Notes: generated from the sequence alone by a model not told the origin. 52,939 nucleotides of DNA from an uncultured bacterium (GCA_903861045.1 CAIOST010000030.1:1-52939), one strand, 5' to 3'; numbered from the stretch's first letter, positions 24,612 to 34,016 are shown. Translations and numbers: made by a program.

Positions 24612-27509
24612 ATGAAAAACTTAAACTCGATGATCGACATCACCGGAAACTGGCGCGCACAGGATTCGTTTCCGGCCCGCCTGCAAACCAGCGAGCCAGA
24701 TCTGCAGGACAACGACCGGCGCACCTTCCGGCAGCGCCTCCGATTACCAGCAGGACGTTATGCCTTCGAGCTCGAGTACGACAGCATCCATGACCGCCGG
24801 CCGGGCCGCGCCCTGCAGGGCAACCTGGAGTCGTTCGACGGTTTCGCCATCAACGGACGCGCCTGCCCCGTGCCGTGGGCGATCACGGGCGATGGTCCCA
24901 TGCGAACCGGCACGGTGCCGCTCGTACTGACCGAGGCGGCGGAGATGGCCCTGACCCTGTCGCTCTGCGCCACCCGACCGCTGCGCACGCGTCTCCACGC
25001 AGAAACCGCCCTGCCGGTCTCGTCGCGCTACCACGCCATCCCGCCGGAGGGCGGGCAGCAACTCGCGCTCATCCGAGGCATTCCCTTCCTGACGGCCGGC
25101 ATTGATCCGCAATTCATCGGCGCCTGGCTGGACCTCAGGCCGCGCACCGGCCTGCGTCCCTGGCAGGATGGCGGCTGGCGGCTCGATTGCGGCGATGTGG
25201 CGGCCAAGGCCATCCATTTTGCCGGCATGGTTTCCAGCATCGACGTGGCCAACGGTTCCTGGTATTCGAAAAAAGGCGACCACGGCTATTCACATTTCGT
25301 TGGCGACCGGGCCGGCACCATCACGGTGCACTGGAGCGACGGGAGCGCCAGCGATGTTCCGCTGATCTACGGGCTTAATTTCTGGTACGGCCGTTCCTGG
25401 GACATCAATTGGCACTATTCCCCCTATGGCCAGGGAGGCTGGCCCTTCGGTATCAACTGCGATGCAGACCTGTTCGGGGGTAATCCCAAGCCGCGCCAGA
25501 TCATTAGCGATGCCCTCCAACTGGTTGACGGGGAGCGCACGTTTGGCGGTCTTTCCAATGCGGTCCGCTATATCTTCACCCTCGCTACGGACAACCGGAA
25601 GATCAAGAGCCTGCACATCCGGGGCACTCCCGAGCTGCATGGCTTTCCGTTGATCGGCGGCATCACCGTGGAAACCGCAGAGGCGGGAGCGCTCGTCGCC
25701 CTTCCTGAGTGCGGCTGTGAAGAACCGGTCGTCCTCCCGGTAACGCCGGAGCAGATCACTTCCCATGATAGGCAACCGGCGATCCAGGCCTTGCAGCGCG
25801 TCCTCTACGCTTCGACCGACGACCTGCCGGATTTGCAGCGCCCGGTCGTGCCGGACGGCTATTTCGGCCCTGGCTATGACTTCCAGGGGGCGGCTGAGGC
25901 GATCTATGCCGCCACCTTCCTCTACCATAACGGCCCGGAATGCGGTTCGCACATTGACGATGCGGGAACAGGGTGCTGTTCCAAGACCGTGGCCAAGGCC
26001 CTCACCCATTACACCACCGGGATGGGCGTGTGGCGGCGCTTTGACACGCGCTACGACGGCCTATCGGATTATTTGCGGGCCTATCAGGCTCGCACGCCCG
26101 GCCAACCCGGCGCCACGGGATCCGCCTGGGGTCGGGGTGTAGGGGAACTGCTGCGGGAAGCGGTGGCGTTCGGCTATAACAAGTTTGCCGAGGCGTACGT
26201 CGGCTGGCTGGATCGCTGTCTGTTCGACGACGCCACGCCGCCGCACTGGATCCGCAACCCCGGCTCAGCCATGAGCAGCGAGGGCGCGAGCCGGCGCAAA
26301 GTCGGTTCCATCGAGGAGACCGGCAATCGTGAAAACGACGGCCATGGCATCTGCATGTGGGGCCGGTACATGCTGTGGCATTGGTCCGGGCGATCCCGGG
26401 AATGGAACGAAGGCCATTGGCAAGCCACCCGCGCGGCCGCCGAATGGATCGTCTGGCAGTTCGAAACGGAAGCGCTCTTCCCGGGCAAAGGAAAGGACGT
26501 CCTGTACACCGAGAGCGAATGCGCCCATGGAGGCTATGACTTCTACTCGTCGTATAACTGTCTGCACGGCCTGAAACTCTACATCCGCCTGGCCGAGCAA
26601 CTGGGCAAGTCCGCCGAGGCGGAGCGCTGGCGCACGTACTACGATCGACTGCGCCAGGGCATGCTGAACCATCTGGTTGATGAGAGTCCCTGCGGACCGA
26701 TCTGGCAGACCGAAGCGCATTGCGACTGGCAGGATCACGCCCACAAGCTGGCGCATCTGCACCTGGCCACGGAGGGCGACAGCTTTACCCCGCTGGAGGA
26801 CTATGCCCGTGCCGACGACGTTGAGCGGCGCTATCTGGAGATCAGCCGCAACTCGTACGCCTTCCTGATGCAGGGGAAGAACTACGACTGCCTGCGCATG
26901 TACGGCTATGGTCAGGGCATGATGACACAGGCGGCCTTGCTCCTCGATGAAATGGCGGACGCCGAACAGTTCATCAACCGGCTGGTCCGTTACTGCTACT
27001 TGCCGAACTTGGGCGGCTGGATTTGCCCCGAGGGCATCATCGTCCATCGCGACCGCAAGCTGTATGTCCCGGTCAACGGCTATATGGGGCAAGACTCGCA
27101 TCTGGCGGACGCCACCAAAGCGCTGCGCGTGATGATGGGCATTGATGACAACAATCCGGGGCACCTGCGACTGGTGCCGCGCTTTCCGTCGTCATGGACG
27201 CACGGCGCCGTGGAGCGCTTCCCGATGTTGACCGGATCACAACGGCAGTTGGGCGGCTACACATTCGAGCGCACGGCGGAGGCACTGCGGTTCCGTTTCA
27301 CTTTTGCCCGACCGGTGGCGTGCCTGAGCGTGCGACTGGGCCCCCTGCCCGCCGGGAAGCAGGCGGTGGCCGCCACTCTGGATGGCGTGGCCGTGCCTTT
27401 CGAGGCGCAACACTCCGGCGACAGCGACTGGGTCTGGATCCGCACCTTGGCCGGACGCCAGGGGGAGATCTCTATCAGGATTAAGGGCAAGGGCGGGTCG
27501 CGATTATAA
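24612..27509 (+). CDS. Large six-hairpin glycosidase-like protein
   Basis: A 965-residue protein without a signal peptide. The N-terminal 370 residues are beta-rich, with two sandwich domains (RYAFELEYDSIHD; IGGITVETAEAGALVALP). They are followed by an (alpha/alpha)6 barrel with ENDGHGICMWGRYMLWHW, SSYNCLHGLKLYIRLAEQL and MYGYGQGMMTQAALLLDEM, and a C-terminal beta-sandwich (LRFRFTFARPVACLSVRLG). The order resembles GH95/GH65-type toroid enzymes, but the family is not certain. The 35-base gap after the isomerase suggests one transcript. After its stop codon the DNA turns into heptamer repeats, so this is probably the end of the operon. Confidence 0.75.
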   Translation: MKNLNSMIDITGNWRAQDSFPARLQTSEPDLQDNDRRTFRQRLRLPAGRYAFELEYDSIHDRRPGRALQGNLESFDGFAINGRACPVPWAITGDGPMRTGTVPLVLTEAAEMALTLSLCATRPLRTRLHAETALPVSSRYHAIPPEGGQQLALIRGIPFLTAGIDPQFIGAWLDLRPRTGLRPWQDGGWRLDCGDVAAKAIHFAGMVSSIDVANGSWYSKKGDHGYSHFVGDRAGTITVHWSDGSASDVPLIYGLNFWYGRSWDINWHYSPYGQGGWPFGINCDADLFGGNPKPRQIISDALQLVDGERTFGGLSNAVRYIFTLATDNRKIKSLHIRGTPELHGFPLIGGITVETAEAGALVALPECGCEEPVVLPVTPEQITSHDRQPAIQALQRVLYASTDDLPDLQRPVVPDGYFGPGYDFQGAAEAIYAATFLYHNGPECGSHIDDAGTGCCSKTVAKALTHYTTGMGVWRRFDTRYDGLSDYLRAYQARTPGQPGATGSAWGRGVGELLREAVAFGYNKFAEAYVGWLDRCLFDDATPPHWIRNPGSAMSSEGASRRKVGSIEETGNRENDGHGICMWGRYMLWHWSGRSREWNEGHWQATRAAAEWIVWQFETEALFPGKGKDVLYTESECAHGGYDFYSSYNCLHGLKLYIRLAEQLGKSAEAERWRTYYDRLRQGMLNHLVDESPCGPIWQTEAHCDWQDHAHKLAHLHLATEGDSFTPLEDYARADDVERRYLEISRNSYAFLMQGKNYDCLRMYGYGQGMMTQAALLLDEMADAEQFINRLVRYCYLPNLGGWICPEGIIVHRDRKLYVPVNGYMGQDSHLADATKALRVMMGIDDNNPGHLRLVPRFPSSWTHGAVERFPMLTGSQRQLGGYTFERTAEALRFRFTFARPVACLSVRLGPLPAGKQAVAATLDGVAVPFEAQHSGDSDWVWIRTLAGRQGEISIRIKGKGGSRL

Positions 27510-27536
27510 GGTATGTGAAGACGAGGGAGTAAGAAA

Positions 27537-27627
27537 GGGTTCAGGGTTCAGGGTTCAGGGTTCAGGGTTCAGGGTTCAGGGTTCAGGGTTCAGGGTTCAG
27601 GGTTCAGGGTTCAGGGTTCAGGGTTCA
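27537..27627 (+). repeat. Perfect tandem array of 13 GGGTTCA heptamers
   Basis: Ninety-one bases are exactly 13 copies of GGGTTCA without a mismatch. Degenerate forms of the same unit occur near 15841-15890 and 31376-31400. The unit is 7 bp, so copy-number change would shift any reading frame; it is not coding. It begins 28 bases after a glycosidase stop codon. Confidence 0.9.
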
Positions 27628-27715
27628 GGAATTTTTGCAGAATGCATGGAATGTCGAGCGAATTGTGCGCCTATCCTTGTTCTTGCATCTTTTTTTCTTG
27701 CTCGCGCTTCGCACC

Positions 27716-27736
27716 TGAACCCTGAACCCTGAACCC
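27716..27736 (-). repeat. Three inverted copies of the heptamer (TGAACCC)
   Basis: TGAACCC three times, the reverse complement of the array at 27537-27627 and 88 bases after it. The two arrays could pair as a long stem around the 88-base interval. Confidence 0.85.
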
Positions 27737-27755
27737 TCCCTGCCGAGGCGTTACT

Positions 27756-28043
27756 ATGAATCTTAAAACGCAAATGCAGGGCATCGCTGCGGTGTTCGAC
27801 CAGAAGAAGTACGTGTATGTGGTTCCGGCTGACAAACCGGCTGACATCTCCCCTTTGTCCATTGGCGATGGCAAGGGGATTCTCCATGCCATGGTCGCTC
27901 CGGTCGGGTTGCCCATCATCACCGGTCGCCACCACCCCTCCTCGCGTTGCTCGACCGACGGGTCGGCCAGACCGCCCGCTACTTCCGCGAGCGGTAAGAG
28001 GCCGTGCGGGCGATCTGACATCGGCCTTCTGCCCGATGAGTGA
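27756..28043 (+). pseudogene. Possible N-terminal gene fragment, unrecognised
   Basis: An ATG with GAGG 8 bases before it opens a frame. Its first 60 codons look protein-like (MNLKTQMQGIAAVFDQKKY, GDGKGILHAMVAPVG). They then degenerate into Ser/Arg-rich text at about 27940, before the stop at 28043. I do not recognise the family. It may be the surviving start of a gene cut by the neighbouring repeats, or a chance frame. Confidence 0.3.
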
Positions 28044-28102
28044 ACGGCGCGCATGACGGCGTCGAACGTATTCGAAGCGAAGATGCCACTCAATTGGAAG
28101 AT

Positions 28103-28181
28103 CGCGGATTTGCCACGCTGTGCGACCAGGCAGCCTGGGATGAAGCCATCGCTCATGGCCGCACAGCGTGGCAAATCCGCG
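28103..28181. other. 22-bp perfect inverted repeat enclosing two hairpins
   Basis: Arms CGCGGATTTGCCACGCTGTGCG (28103-28124) and its exact complement (28160-28181) enclose 35 bases. Those bases contain two further inverted repeats, CCAGGC-A-GCCTGG (28126-28138) and GCCAT-CGCTC-ATGGC (28145-28159). As RNA this would fold into a three-way junction; as DNA, into a cruciform. There is no T-run, so it is not an ordinary terminator. Confidence 0.7.
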
Positions 28182-28368
28182 TAACAGTCCTCCGGAAGAG
28201 GGCACGGACCCGCCCGCCAGCTCCGCGCCTCCGTGTCTCCAGCGTAGCGGGTGGTGAATAGTAGCGAGGTCAGTGACCGAAATAGACAAAGACCAATTGC
28301 CACCTTTTCTACAGCTCCTACCAGTTGACGACTCCAAGACGCTGCGGCCAGGGTGCACAAAATTTGGA

Positions 28369-28452
28369 GACAAGCGCAGCGCGACACCGCTCTCAGACGC
28401 AAAAAATAGGGCCAGTCCTGAAAAAGTGCCTGAAATTAGATGCGTCGGCCCT
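28369..28452 (-). repeat. Dispersed ~84-bp repeat, copy B (inverted)
   Basis: Reverse-complement counterpart of 8156-8240. Core blocks such as TCCTGAAAAAGTGCCTGAAA and GACACCGCTCTC are shared, with about ten differences. It lies about 110 bases upstream of the six-hairpin gene at 28560. Confidence 0.7.
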
Positions 28453-28559
28453 GACTCTCACGGTACCAGGTCTTGACCCATCTTCGGTCGGGCAGATACT
28501 ATAAGCGCTTTTATTCATGATGGCTAAGGAAGCCGCCCCCACATGGAGGTGCCCTGTCT

Positions 28560-30506
28560 ATGAAAATGAACATCACCGTTGATCCGTACACCGGCGCATT
28601 GACCAGCCTATCCCACCCGGACGATCCTCACGGCATGAACTGGGTCTGCTCCGCCGCCGAGAACCTCTGGTTCCCGGTCTCGAACAGTTGGGGGCTGGGC
28701 TATGTCGCCATGCCCGGGGCCGTGGTGACGCGCTGGCAGACGCCGGCCAAGAATAAAGGCGCGCCGCTCATCTACCGCATGGGGCACTTGGAGATGACCG
28801 TCTCCCGCCGCCTGCATGGCGCGCGTCTGGACGAAGAATACGTGCTGCGCAATACCGGCAAGACGGCGCAGCCTATCTGGGAAACCCGCATCTTCACGCC
28901 GTTCAACGACAATTATCCGGACGCGGCAACCTGCCTTGCAAAGCGCTGTCATGCCCACATCTGGTGCGGCGGGGACGTTGCGTATGTATGTGCCCTGCGC
29001 ATGGGCAATACGGCGCCGCACCTTGGCTTGGTGGTGACCGACGGCTACGTTGGCGGCTACAGCATCGAGGGGCGCGGTTGGCTGGGTGGCGGCTCGAATA
29101 CCCGTGGCGCCATCCTGTTGAACGCGCGCGGCGGGACGCTGGCGCCGGGTGCCTCGTCCCGGATGGCTTGGACGCTTTTCTGGCACAAGGGGTGGGATGA
29201 CTTCCTAGCGCAGGCCCGCACGATCCCCGGTTTTGCGGATGTGCGCGCCGACCACTATACGGTGACCGGCCACACCCGCCCGCAGATTACGGTCAACGGC
29301 CGCCGCGCCCTGGCCGCAGAACCGGAGGGCGACTTGATCAAGGTGCGGCTGCCCGGGAAACGCGAGACCTGGCTGCGCGTCCAGCAGGTGCCGGACGTGG
29401 CAGGCCTTGTCCGGCAGCGCGTGTCGTTCATTGCGCAGCGCCAGCAGGTGCGCGACCGAAATAGCCCGTTGTATGGCGCGCTGCTGGCCTATGACAACGA
29501 TCTGGACGCCATGCTGCACAACCCGGCCTGGGCGGACCAGAACGAAGGGCGGGAGCGCGTCGGCATGGGGATCCTACTCACGCTGGCCGCGCAACGCTGG
29601 CCGGACCGGCAGGCCGCCGCCGCCGCCAAGCTTCATCATAGCTTCGTGCAGACCAAACTGCAGCGCCGGGATGGCACGGTCCGGGGCTCGTTGACCGACC
29701 ACGAGCAACGGCTCTACAACTATCCCTGGGTGGCGCAGCTTCATCTGGAGCGCAAGGCGTTTGACGATTGTTACCAGACCTTTCGCCAGTACTACCGCCG
29801 GGGTGGCGCGAAGTTCTACGCCTTCCCGATCGCGATGGTCGATACGATCGCGGCTTTTCGCCAGGCAGGGCGCAATCGTCAGGCCACGGAACTACTCAAG
29901 CTCTTCTGCGGCCATGCCGACGCCGTCGTCGCCACCGGTACCCGCCTGCCGCCGCACGAGGTGAACTACGAGCAGACCATCGTCGGCCCGGCGACGTTAA
30001 TTGTGCTCGAAGCGTATCTGTGCACGCAGGATGCACGCTACCTGCGCTGCGTGGAGGAGTTCCTGCCGCTGCTCGAAGCCTTCAACGGCCGGCAGCCGGA
30101 CCATCACCTCAACGATATCGCGATCCGGCACTGGGACGGCTACTGGTTCGGCCGGCAGCGGCTCTGGGGCGATACCTTCCCGCATCACTGGAGCGCCCTG
30201 ACCGGCTGGGTGTTCTACCGGTATTGGCAGGCTACGGGCGACGAGTCCTACCGTCGCCGCGGCCGCGCGATCCTGCTGAACAACCTCAGCGCCTTTCGTC
30301 CGGACGGTCGGGCCTCCTGCGCCTATATCTATCCGGACATGATTAACGGCAATCCGGCGCGGTGCCGGGATTCGCTGGCCAACGATCAGGACTGGGCCCT
30401 GGTCTTCCTGCTGCTGGCCACGCGGCTCGATCCTGAACTCATGCCGGCTGGCATCAGCCGTTCCAAAGCCGGGTGGTCGACTGCTGGCGGTACTGCTGGG
30501 GGCTGA
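28560..30506 (+). CDS. Six-hairpin glycosidase-like enzyme
   Basis: A 648-residue protein with no signal peptide; GGAGGTG lies 6 bases before the ATG. The N-terminal 250 residues form a beta-sandwich (DPYTGALTSLSHPDD, NLWFPVSNSWGLGY). A helical barrel follows with NEGRERVGMGILLTLAA, YNYPWVAQLHLERKAFDDCY, RLPPHEVNYEQTIVGPA and HHWSALTGWVFYRYW, which is the alternating hairpin pattern of (alpha/alpha)6 glycosidases and glycuronyl hydrolases. The conserved HEVNYEQ and DGYWFGRQRLWGD segments may hold catalytic acids. The 3' end overlaps the convergent AraC gene by 53 bases, and the last 20 or so residues are low-complexity. The family number is not assigned. Confidence 0.75.
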   Translation: MKMNITVDPYTGALTSLSHPDDPHGMNWVCSAAENLWFPVSNSWGLGYVAMPGAVVTRWQTPAKNKGAPLIYRMGHLEMTVSRRLHGARLDEEYVLRNTGKTAQPIWETRIFTPFNDNYPDAATCLAKRCHAHIWCGGDVAYVCALRMGNTAPHLGLVVTDGYVGGYSIEGRGWLGGGSNTRGAILLNARGGTLAPGASSRMAWTLFWHKGWDDFLAQARTIPGFADVRADHYTVTGHTRPQITVNGRRALAAEPEGDLIKVRLPGKRETWLRVQQVPDVAGLVRQRVSFIAQRQQVRDRNSPLYGALLAYDNDLDAMLHNPAWADQNEGRERVGMGILLTLAAQRWPDRQAAAAAKLHHSFVQTKLQRRDGTVRGSLTDHEQRLYNYPWVAQLHLERKAFDDCYQTFRQYYRRGGAKFYAFPIAMVDTIAAFRQAGRNRQATELLKLFCGHADAVVATGTRLPPHEVNYEQTIVGPATLIVLEAYLCTQDARYLRCVEEFLPLLEAFNGRQPDHHLNDIAIRHWDGYWFGRQRLWGDTFPHHWSALTGWVFYRYWQATGDESYRRRGRAILLNNLSAFRPDGRASCAYIYPDMINGNPARCRDSLANDQDWALVFLLLATRLDPELMPAGISRSKAGWSTAGGTAGG

Positions 30507-31323
30507 CGCCGCAGGCTTTCTTGAACAAGCGGCTGAAATGACAGGCCTCCGGATAGCCGGCGGATGCGGCGATTTCGGCCACGGGTTGGTCGCTCGCCAG
30601 CAACATCTGCCGGGCCCGCTCCAGCCTCAGATTCTGGAGATAGCGCATAGGCGCTTCCCCAAAAGCCTGCCGGAACACGGCATGAAACCGCGACGGCGAC
30701 AGGTTGGCCCGCTTGGCCAGCGTCTCCAGCGACTGCGGTCGGGCGATATCCTCGTGCATTTCCGTCAGCACGGGCATCAGGCGGCTGCCGGGTGCGAGGA
30801 TCTGCCGGGCGCGCTCGTTCAAGGTGCCGGCCTCCAGTAGCAGCGCCACCAGTTCCAGCCCGAGCATCTGCTGGCGCGCGCAGGCCGGTAGCGTCGCTGT
30901 ACCGCTCACCGTCAGCCGCGCCAGTTCCTCGCAGACCGCGCCGATGCGCGGAGCGCCCGGCCCGGCGAGCAGGGTGGGAGTGTCGTACAGCGACAACGCG
31001 TCCATGTTGGTCAGTACCATGATACGGAAGTAGGCCCAGCGGCTGACCGCCTTGTCGTGCGAGCGCGTATCGCAGCGGTGAGGCACATTCCGCCGCATGA
31101 ACAGAACCTGCCCGCTTTCAGCGACCGTTTTCGAGCCGTCGCGGCACGTCAAGCAAGCCAGATCGCCTGCGCCGTTGGTGATGTGCGCACAGGTATCAAA
31201 GGGAAGGGTGCGCCACCCCGTCGTTTGCATCCCCGGGATCGGCGTGGCCGCGCCGTCGAGATAATCAAAACGCAGGGTCTGCCGCAGCAGTTCCGGCCAG
31301 CGAGCGTCCGCATTCATCGGCAT
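30454..31323 (-). CDS. AraC-family transcriptional regulator
   Basis: A 289-residue regulator. The start at 31323 (MPMNADARW) is chosen because GGAGAGG lies just upstream; a longer frame from 31371 would begin inside a hairpin. The N-terminal half is a cupin-like sensor (CLTCRDGSKTVAESGQVLFM, RRNVPHRCDTRSHDK). The C-terminal 100 residues hold both AraC helix-turn-helix motifs (LAKRANLSPSRFHAVFRQAFG and VAEIAASAGYPEACHFSRLF). It is divergent from the alpha-galactosidase gene at 31643 with a 320-base shared control region, so it most likely activates that gene. The inducer is unknown. Confidence 0.92.
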   Translation of the reverse strand: MPMNADARWPELLRQTLRFDYLDGAATPIPGMQTTGWRTLPFDTCAHITNGAGDLACLTCRDGSKTVAESGQVLFMRRNVPHRCDTRSHDKAVSRWAYFRIMVLTNMDALSLYDTPTLLAGPGAPRIGAVCEELARLTVSGTATLPACARQQMLGLELVALLLEAGTLNERARQILAPGSRLMPVLTEMHEDIARPQSLETLAKRANLSPSRFHAVFRQAFGEAPMRYLQNLRLERARQMLLASDQPVAEIAASAGYPEACHFSRLFKKACGVSPQQYRQQSTTRLWNG

Positions 31324-31345
31324 GACAGCCTCTCCAGGCAATGGG

Positions 31346-31374
31346 CGCTTGCAAAACCGCCGGTTTTGCAAGCG
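31346..31374. promoter_or_regulatory. Perfect 13-bp hairpin in the AraC leader
   Basis: CGCTTGCAAAACC-GCC-GGTTTTGCAAGCG, directly upstream of the AraC ribosome-binding site. It may be an operator or an mRNA structure controlling translation. There is no T-run in the minus direction. Confidence 0.6.
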
Positions 31375-31642
31375 GAGGGTTCACGGTTCGGGGTTCAGGC
31401 GTCGCTTCCGACCTGACCTCTGGCATCCTGAACCGCGCTCCCCGCGTGCCAATGGTTGTGCAAGCATTTCAATAGATTAAGTCAATAGGCGAACATCAAA
31501 TACGTATAAAAATATACAGTTCAGGAAGAAAGATCAACTCTATAGTAGCTACGATCATGGACAGGCCGATGCCCTTTGGCGTACTGTTGGTGGCGTGAGG
31601 GCGGAGCAGGAAACAGTGAACAGGGAATGGAGCGTAGGCATC
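31375..31642. promoter_or_regulatory. Divergent control region, AraC regulator / alpha-galactosidase
   Basis: A GC-rich left part with a degenerate GGGTTC repeat gives way to an AT-rich stretch (31465-31530) holding TACGTA and a -10-like TATAAA at 31505-31510. No good -35 box lies 17 bases upstream, as expected for an AraC-activated promoter. The exact start site is not determinable. Confidence 0.4.
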
Positions 31643-33799
31643 ATGAAACACACGCAGAGCGCTAAACACGGAGTGTCACGACTGGCGGGCGCGGTGCTCG
31701 CGGGACTGATGCTGGTCACGGCCCACGGGGCCACCGCCGCCGCGAAAGCAGCGCCTGCGGATTCGCCCAAAAACGAGGAGATGAAGATGAAGAATCAATG
31801 GGTGCAAGATCATCTGACGGACGCGAAGGCGAAGTCGCCGTTTTCATTTGTGTATGGCGGAAAGGCCTCGGAGGCGCTCCTGACGGAATGGCCCAAGAAG
31901 GTCGTAAGTAAGCCGCTCGACAACCAGCGCTCGGAGCACGTGCTGACGTGGACGGATCCGAAGACCGGGCTGGTGGTGCGTTGCGTCGCCATCGTCTACC
32001 AGGACTACCCGGTGGTCGAGTGGACCGTCCATTTCACGAACACGGGCGATAAGGATAGCCCGGTTCTGGAACAGGTGATGGGGGTGGATGCGGCCGTCGC
32101 ACCGAAGGCCGTTGGTCAGGTCGTGCTGCATCGTCTGAACGGCTCGCCGTCCGGGGTTGACGACTGGATGCCTTTCGATCAGCCGTTGGCAGCGGGGCAG
32201 CGTATCGATTTCGCGGCGACGGCTGGCCGGTCGTCCAATGTGTCGCCCTGGTTCAACGTCGATTGGGGCAACGGCGGGACCATCACAGCCATTGGCTGGT
32301 CGGGGCAGTGGTGCGCGTCGGTGGAGTTTAAGGACGGTCAGATCCGTACGCGCGCCGGCATGCAAAACCTACGCACCGTGCTGCACCCGGGCGAAAGTGC
32401 CCGCAGCGCACGCATTCTGCAACTCCACTGGCAGGGCGGCGATCAGTTCCACGGCTACAACCTGTTTCGCCAGGTGATGCTGGCGCATATCATGCCGCGC
32501 ATTGGCGGGCAGCTTGTCGTGCCGCCCATTGTCCACATGAGCACCTCCTTCTACGAATTGAACGACACCAACGAAAAGAACGTGCTGTCGCATTTGGCAT
32601 CTATCAAGGGGTTGGGGTTCGAGATGTTCTGGCTGGATGCCTATTGGACCGGTCCGAACGGTTTTCCCAACAGTATGGGCAACTACGGCTTTCCCATTGA
32701 GCGCGTGGAGCCGAAGGATCGCTTCCCGCACGGTCTGAAGGTGATCGGCGACGCGGTCGAGGCGGAGGGCCTTGGTTTTGTGCTCTGGTTCGAACCGGAA
32801 CGCGTGGCGTCAGGCACCTTCATCGCCAGGGAGCACCCGGAATGGGTGATCAACGGCCTGTTCAACCTGGGGATTCCCGAGGCCCGCCGTTTCATGACCG
32901 ACTATCTCAACGCGGCCATCAAAGCCTATAAGGTGAGCTGCCTGCGCATCGACTACAACATCGATCCGCTGGGCGCCTGGCAGGCCATGGATGCTAAGGA
33001 TCCCAGCCGGACCGGCATGACCGAGATGCGCTATGTCGAAGGGCTCTACCAGATGTGGGACGACATGCTGCGGACCAACCCGAAGCTGTTCATCGACAAC
33101 TGCGCCAGCGGTGGCCGCCGCATTGATCTGGAGACGATGTCGCGCTCCATCCCGCTCTGGCGGAGTGACAATACCTGCGACATGCTGGATCATCAGGCCA
33201 AGACTGTCGCGCTGGCTGCCATCAAGAATCAGTTGATGAGCGGCGGCCTGAACCGGTATGTGCCATTCAGTACGGTGGGCCAGATGGGGGCCACGCCGTA
33301 TCTGTTCCGCAGCGGCTTCAATGCCGGCATCGCCTTTGGCGAGGATGTGCGGCCCAAGGACTATCCGCGAGATCTCCTGAAGCAGGGGATCGCCGAAGGC
33401 AAGCGTATCCGCAAGTACTTCTTCGGTAACTTCTATCCCCTGGTCGAGTCCGGGCACGATGCGCGTGGCTGGTGCGTGCTGCAATATCATCGACCGGCAC
33501 AGGGCGACGGCATGGTCATGGCGTTTCGTCGGGAGCAGGCGCCGGACAACACCCGCGTCTGTGAACTACGCGAGATCGACCCTACGGCGAGCTACCGCGT
33601 CACGATCCACCGCGCGTATGAGCCCGATGCGCCGCTGGTGATGAAAGGCGTCGACCTTCAGAAGTGTAAGGTTGTGATCGACGATCGCCCAGGCTCCGTG
33701 ATCGTGGAATACTGCAAGGAGTTGTCGCCGGCGGAGGTGCAGGCGGTGAGGAAGGAAGGTACTGTGGCGTCCGGCAACGGCAGCCAAGCAAAACCATGA
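31643..33799 (+). CDS. Secreted alpha-galactosidase-like enzyme, GH36/melibiase type
   Basis: A 718-residue protein from the ATG at 31643, which gives a proper signal peptide (RLAGAVLAGLMLVTAHGATAA); a longer frame from 31595 would bury it. An N-terminal beta-supersandwich precedes the TIM barrel. The nucleophile Asp437 lies in CLRIDYN and the acid/base Asp509 in LWRSDNT. FVLWFEPERV and DNCASGGRR are also family hallmarks. GH36 enzymes remove terminal alpha-galactose from oligosaccharides and galactomannan side chains; alpha-N-acetylgalactosaminidases are a related option. The divergent AraC gene is the likely regulator. Confidence 0.92.
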   Translation: MKHTQSAKHGVSRLAGAVLAGLMLVTAHGATAAAKAAPADSPKNEEMKMKNQWVQDHLTDAKAKSPFSFVYGGKASEALLTEWPKKVVSKPLDNQRSEHVLTWTDPKTGLVVRCVAIVYQDYPVVEWTVHFTNTGDKDSPVLEQVMGVDAAVAPKAVGQVVLHRLNGSPSGVDDWMPFDQPLAAGQRIDFAATAGRSSNVSPWFNVDWGNGGTITAIGWSGQWCASVEFKDGQIRTRAGMQNLRTVLHPGESARSARILQLHWQGGDQFHGYNLFRQVMLAHIMPRIGGQLVVPPIVHMSTSFYELNDTNEKNVLSHLASIKGLGFEMFWLDAYWTGPNGFPNSMGNYGFPIERVEPKDRFPHGLKVIGDAVEAEGLGFVLWFEPERVASGTFIAREHPEWVINGLFNLGIPEARRFMTDYLNAAIKAYKVSCLRIDYNIDPLGAWQAMDAKDPSRTGMTEMRYVEGLYQMWDDMLRTNPKLFIDNCASGGRRIDLETMSRSIPLWRSDNTCDMLDHQAKTVALAAIKNQLMSGGLNRYVPFSTVGQMGATPYLFRSGFNAGIAFGEDVRPKDYPRDLLKQGIAEGKRIRKYFFGNFYPLVESGHDARGWCVLQYHRPAQGDGMVMAFRREQAPDNTRVCELREIDPTASYRVTIHRAYEPDAPLVMKGVDLQKCKVVIDDRPGSVIVEYCKELSPAEVQAVRKEGTVASGNGSQAKP

Positions 33800-33955
33800 A
33801 ACAATGTCATCTTGCATTCGACACGTCATCTTGTTTGCTACGAACAGGTTAAGGCTCGCTGACATATGGATTTGGCTGTTAGCCGCCAATTATGGGCTGG
33901 AAAATGGCTTGTAGGTCGGAGGCGAATGGAGGGAGAAGCGCATGCTAGCAGGCCG

Positions 33956-34016
33956 GTAGGGCCGCCGGACCCGCCGTAGCCACTGGGTCTTCAACGCCCA
34001 ACGCCCAACATCCGAA
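33956..34016 (+). repeat. Composite repeat (GC motif plus TTCAACGCCCAACGC motif)
   Basis: GGGCCGCCGGACCCGCCG is followed 15 bases later by TTCAACGCCCAACGCCCAAC. Both parts recur at 49857-50007 in the same order, and the GC motif alone recurs inverted near 11660-11690. Confidence 0.65.

Larger units (their letters stand above)
27510..28559. other. Repeat-rich region without a convincing gene
   Basis: It contains the GGGTTCA array (27537-27627), its inverted counterpart (27716-27736), a start-like fragment at 27756, a 22-bp inverted repeat enclosing two smaller hairpins (28103-28181), and copy B of the 84-bp dispersed repeat (28369-28452). A GGAGGTG site at the right end belongs to the next gene. 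Confidence 0.65.

Noticed and set aside
27537-27627. Telomere-like or coding heptamer array
   Set aside because: It is internal to a bacterial contig, and a 7-bp period cannot keep a reading frame stable; better described as an intergenic tandem repeat.
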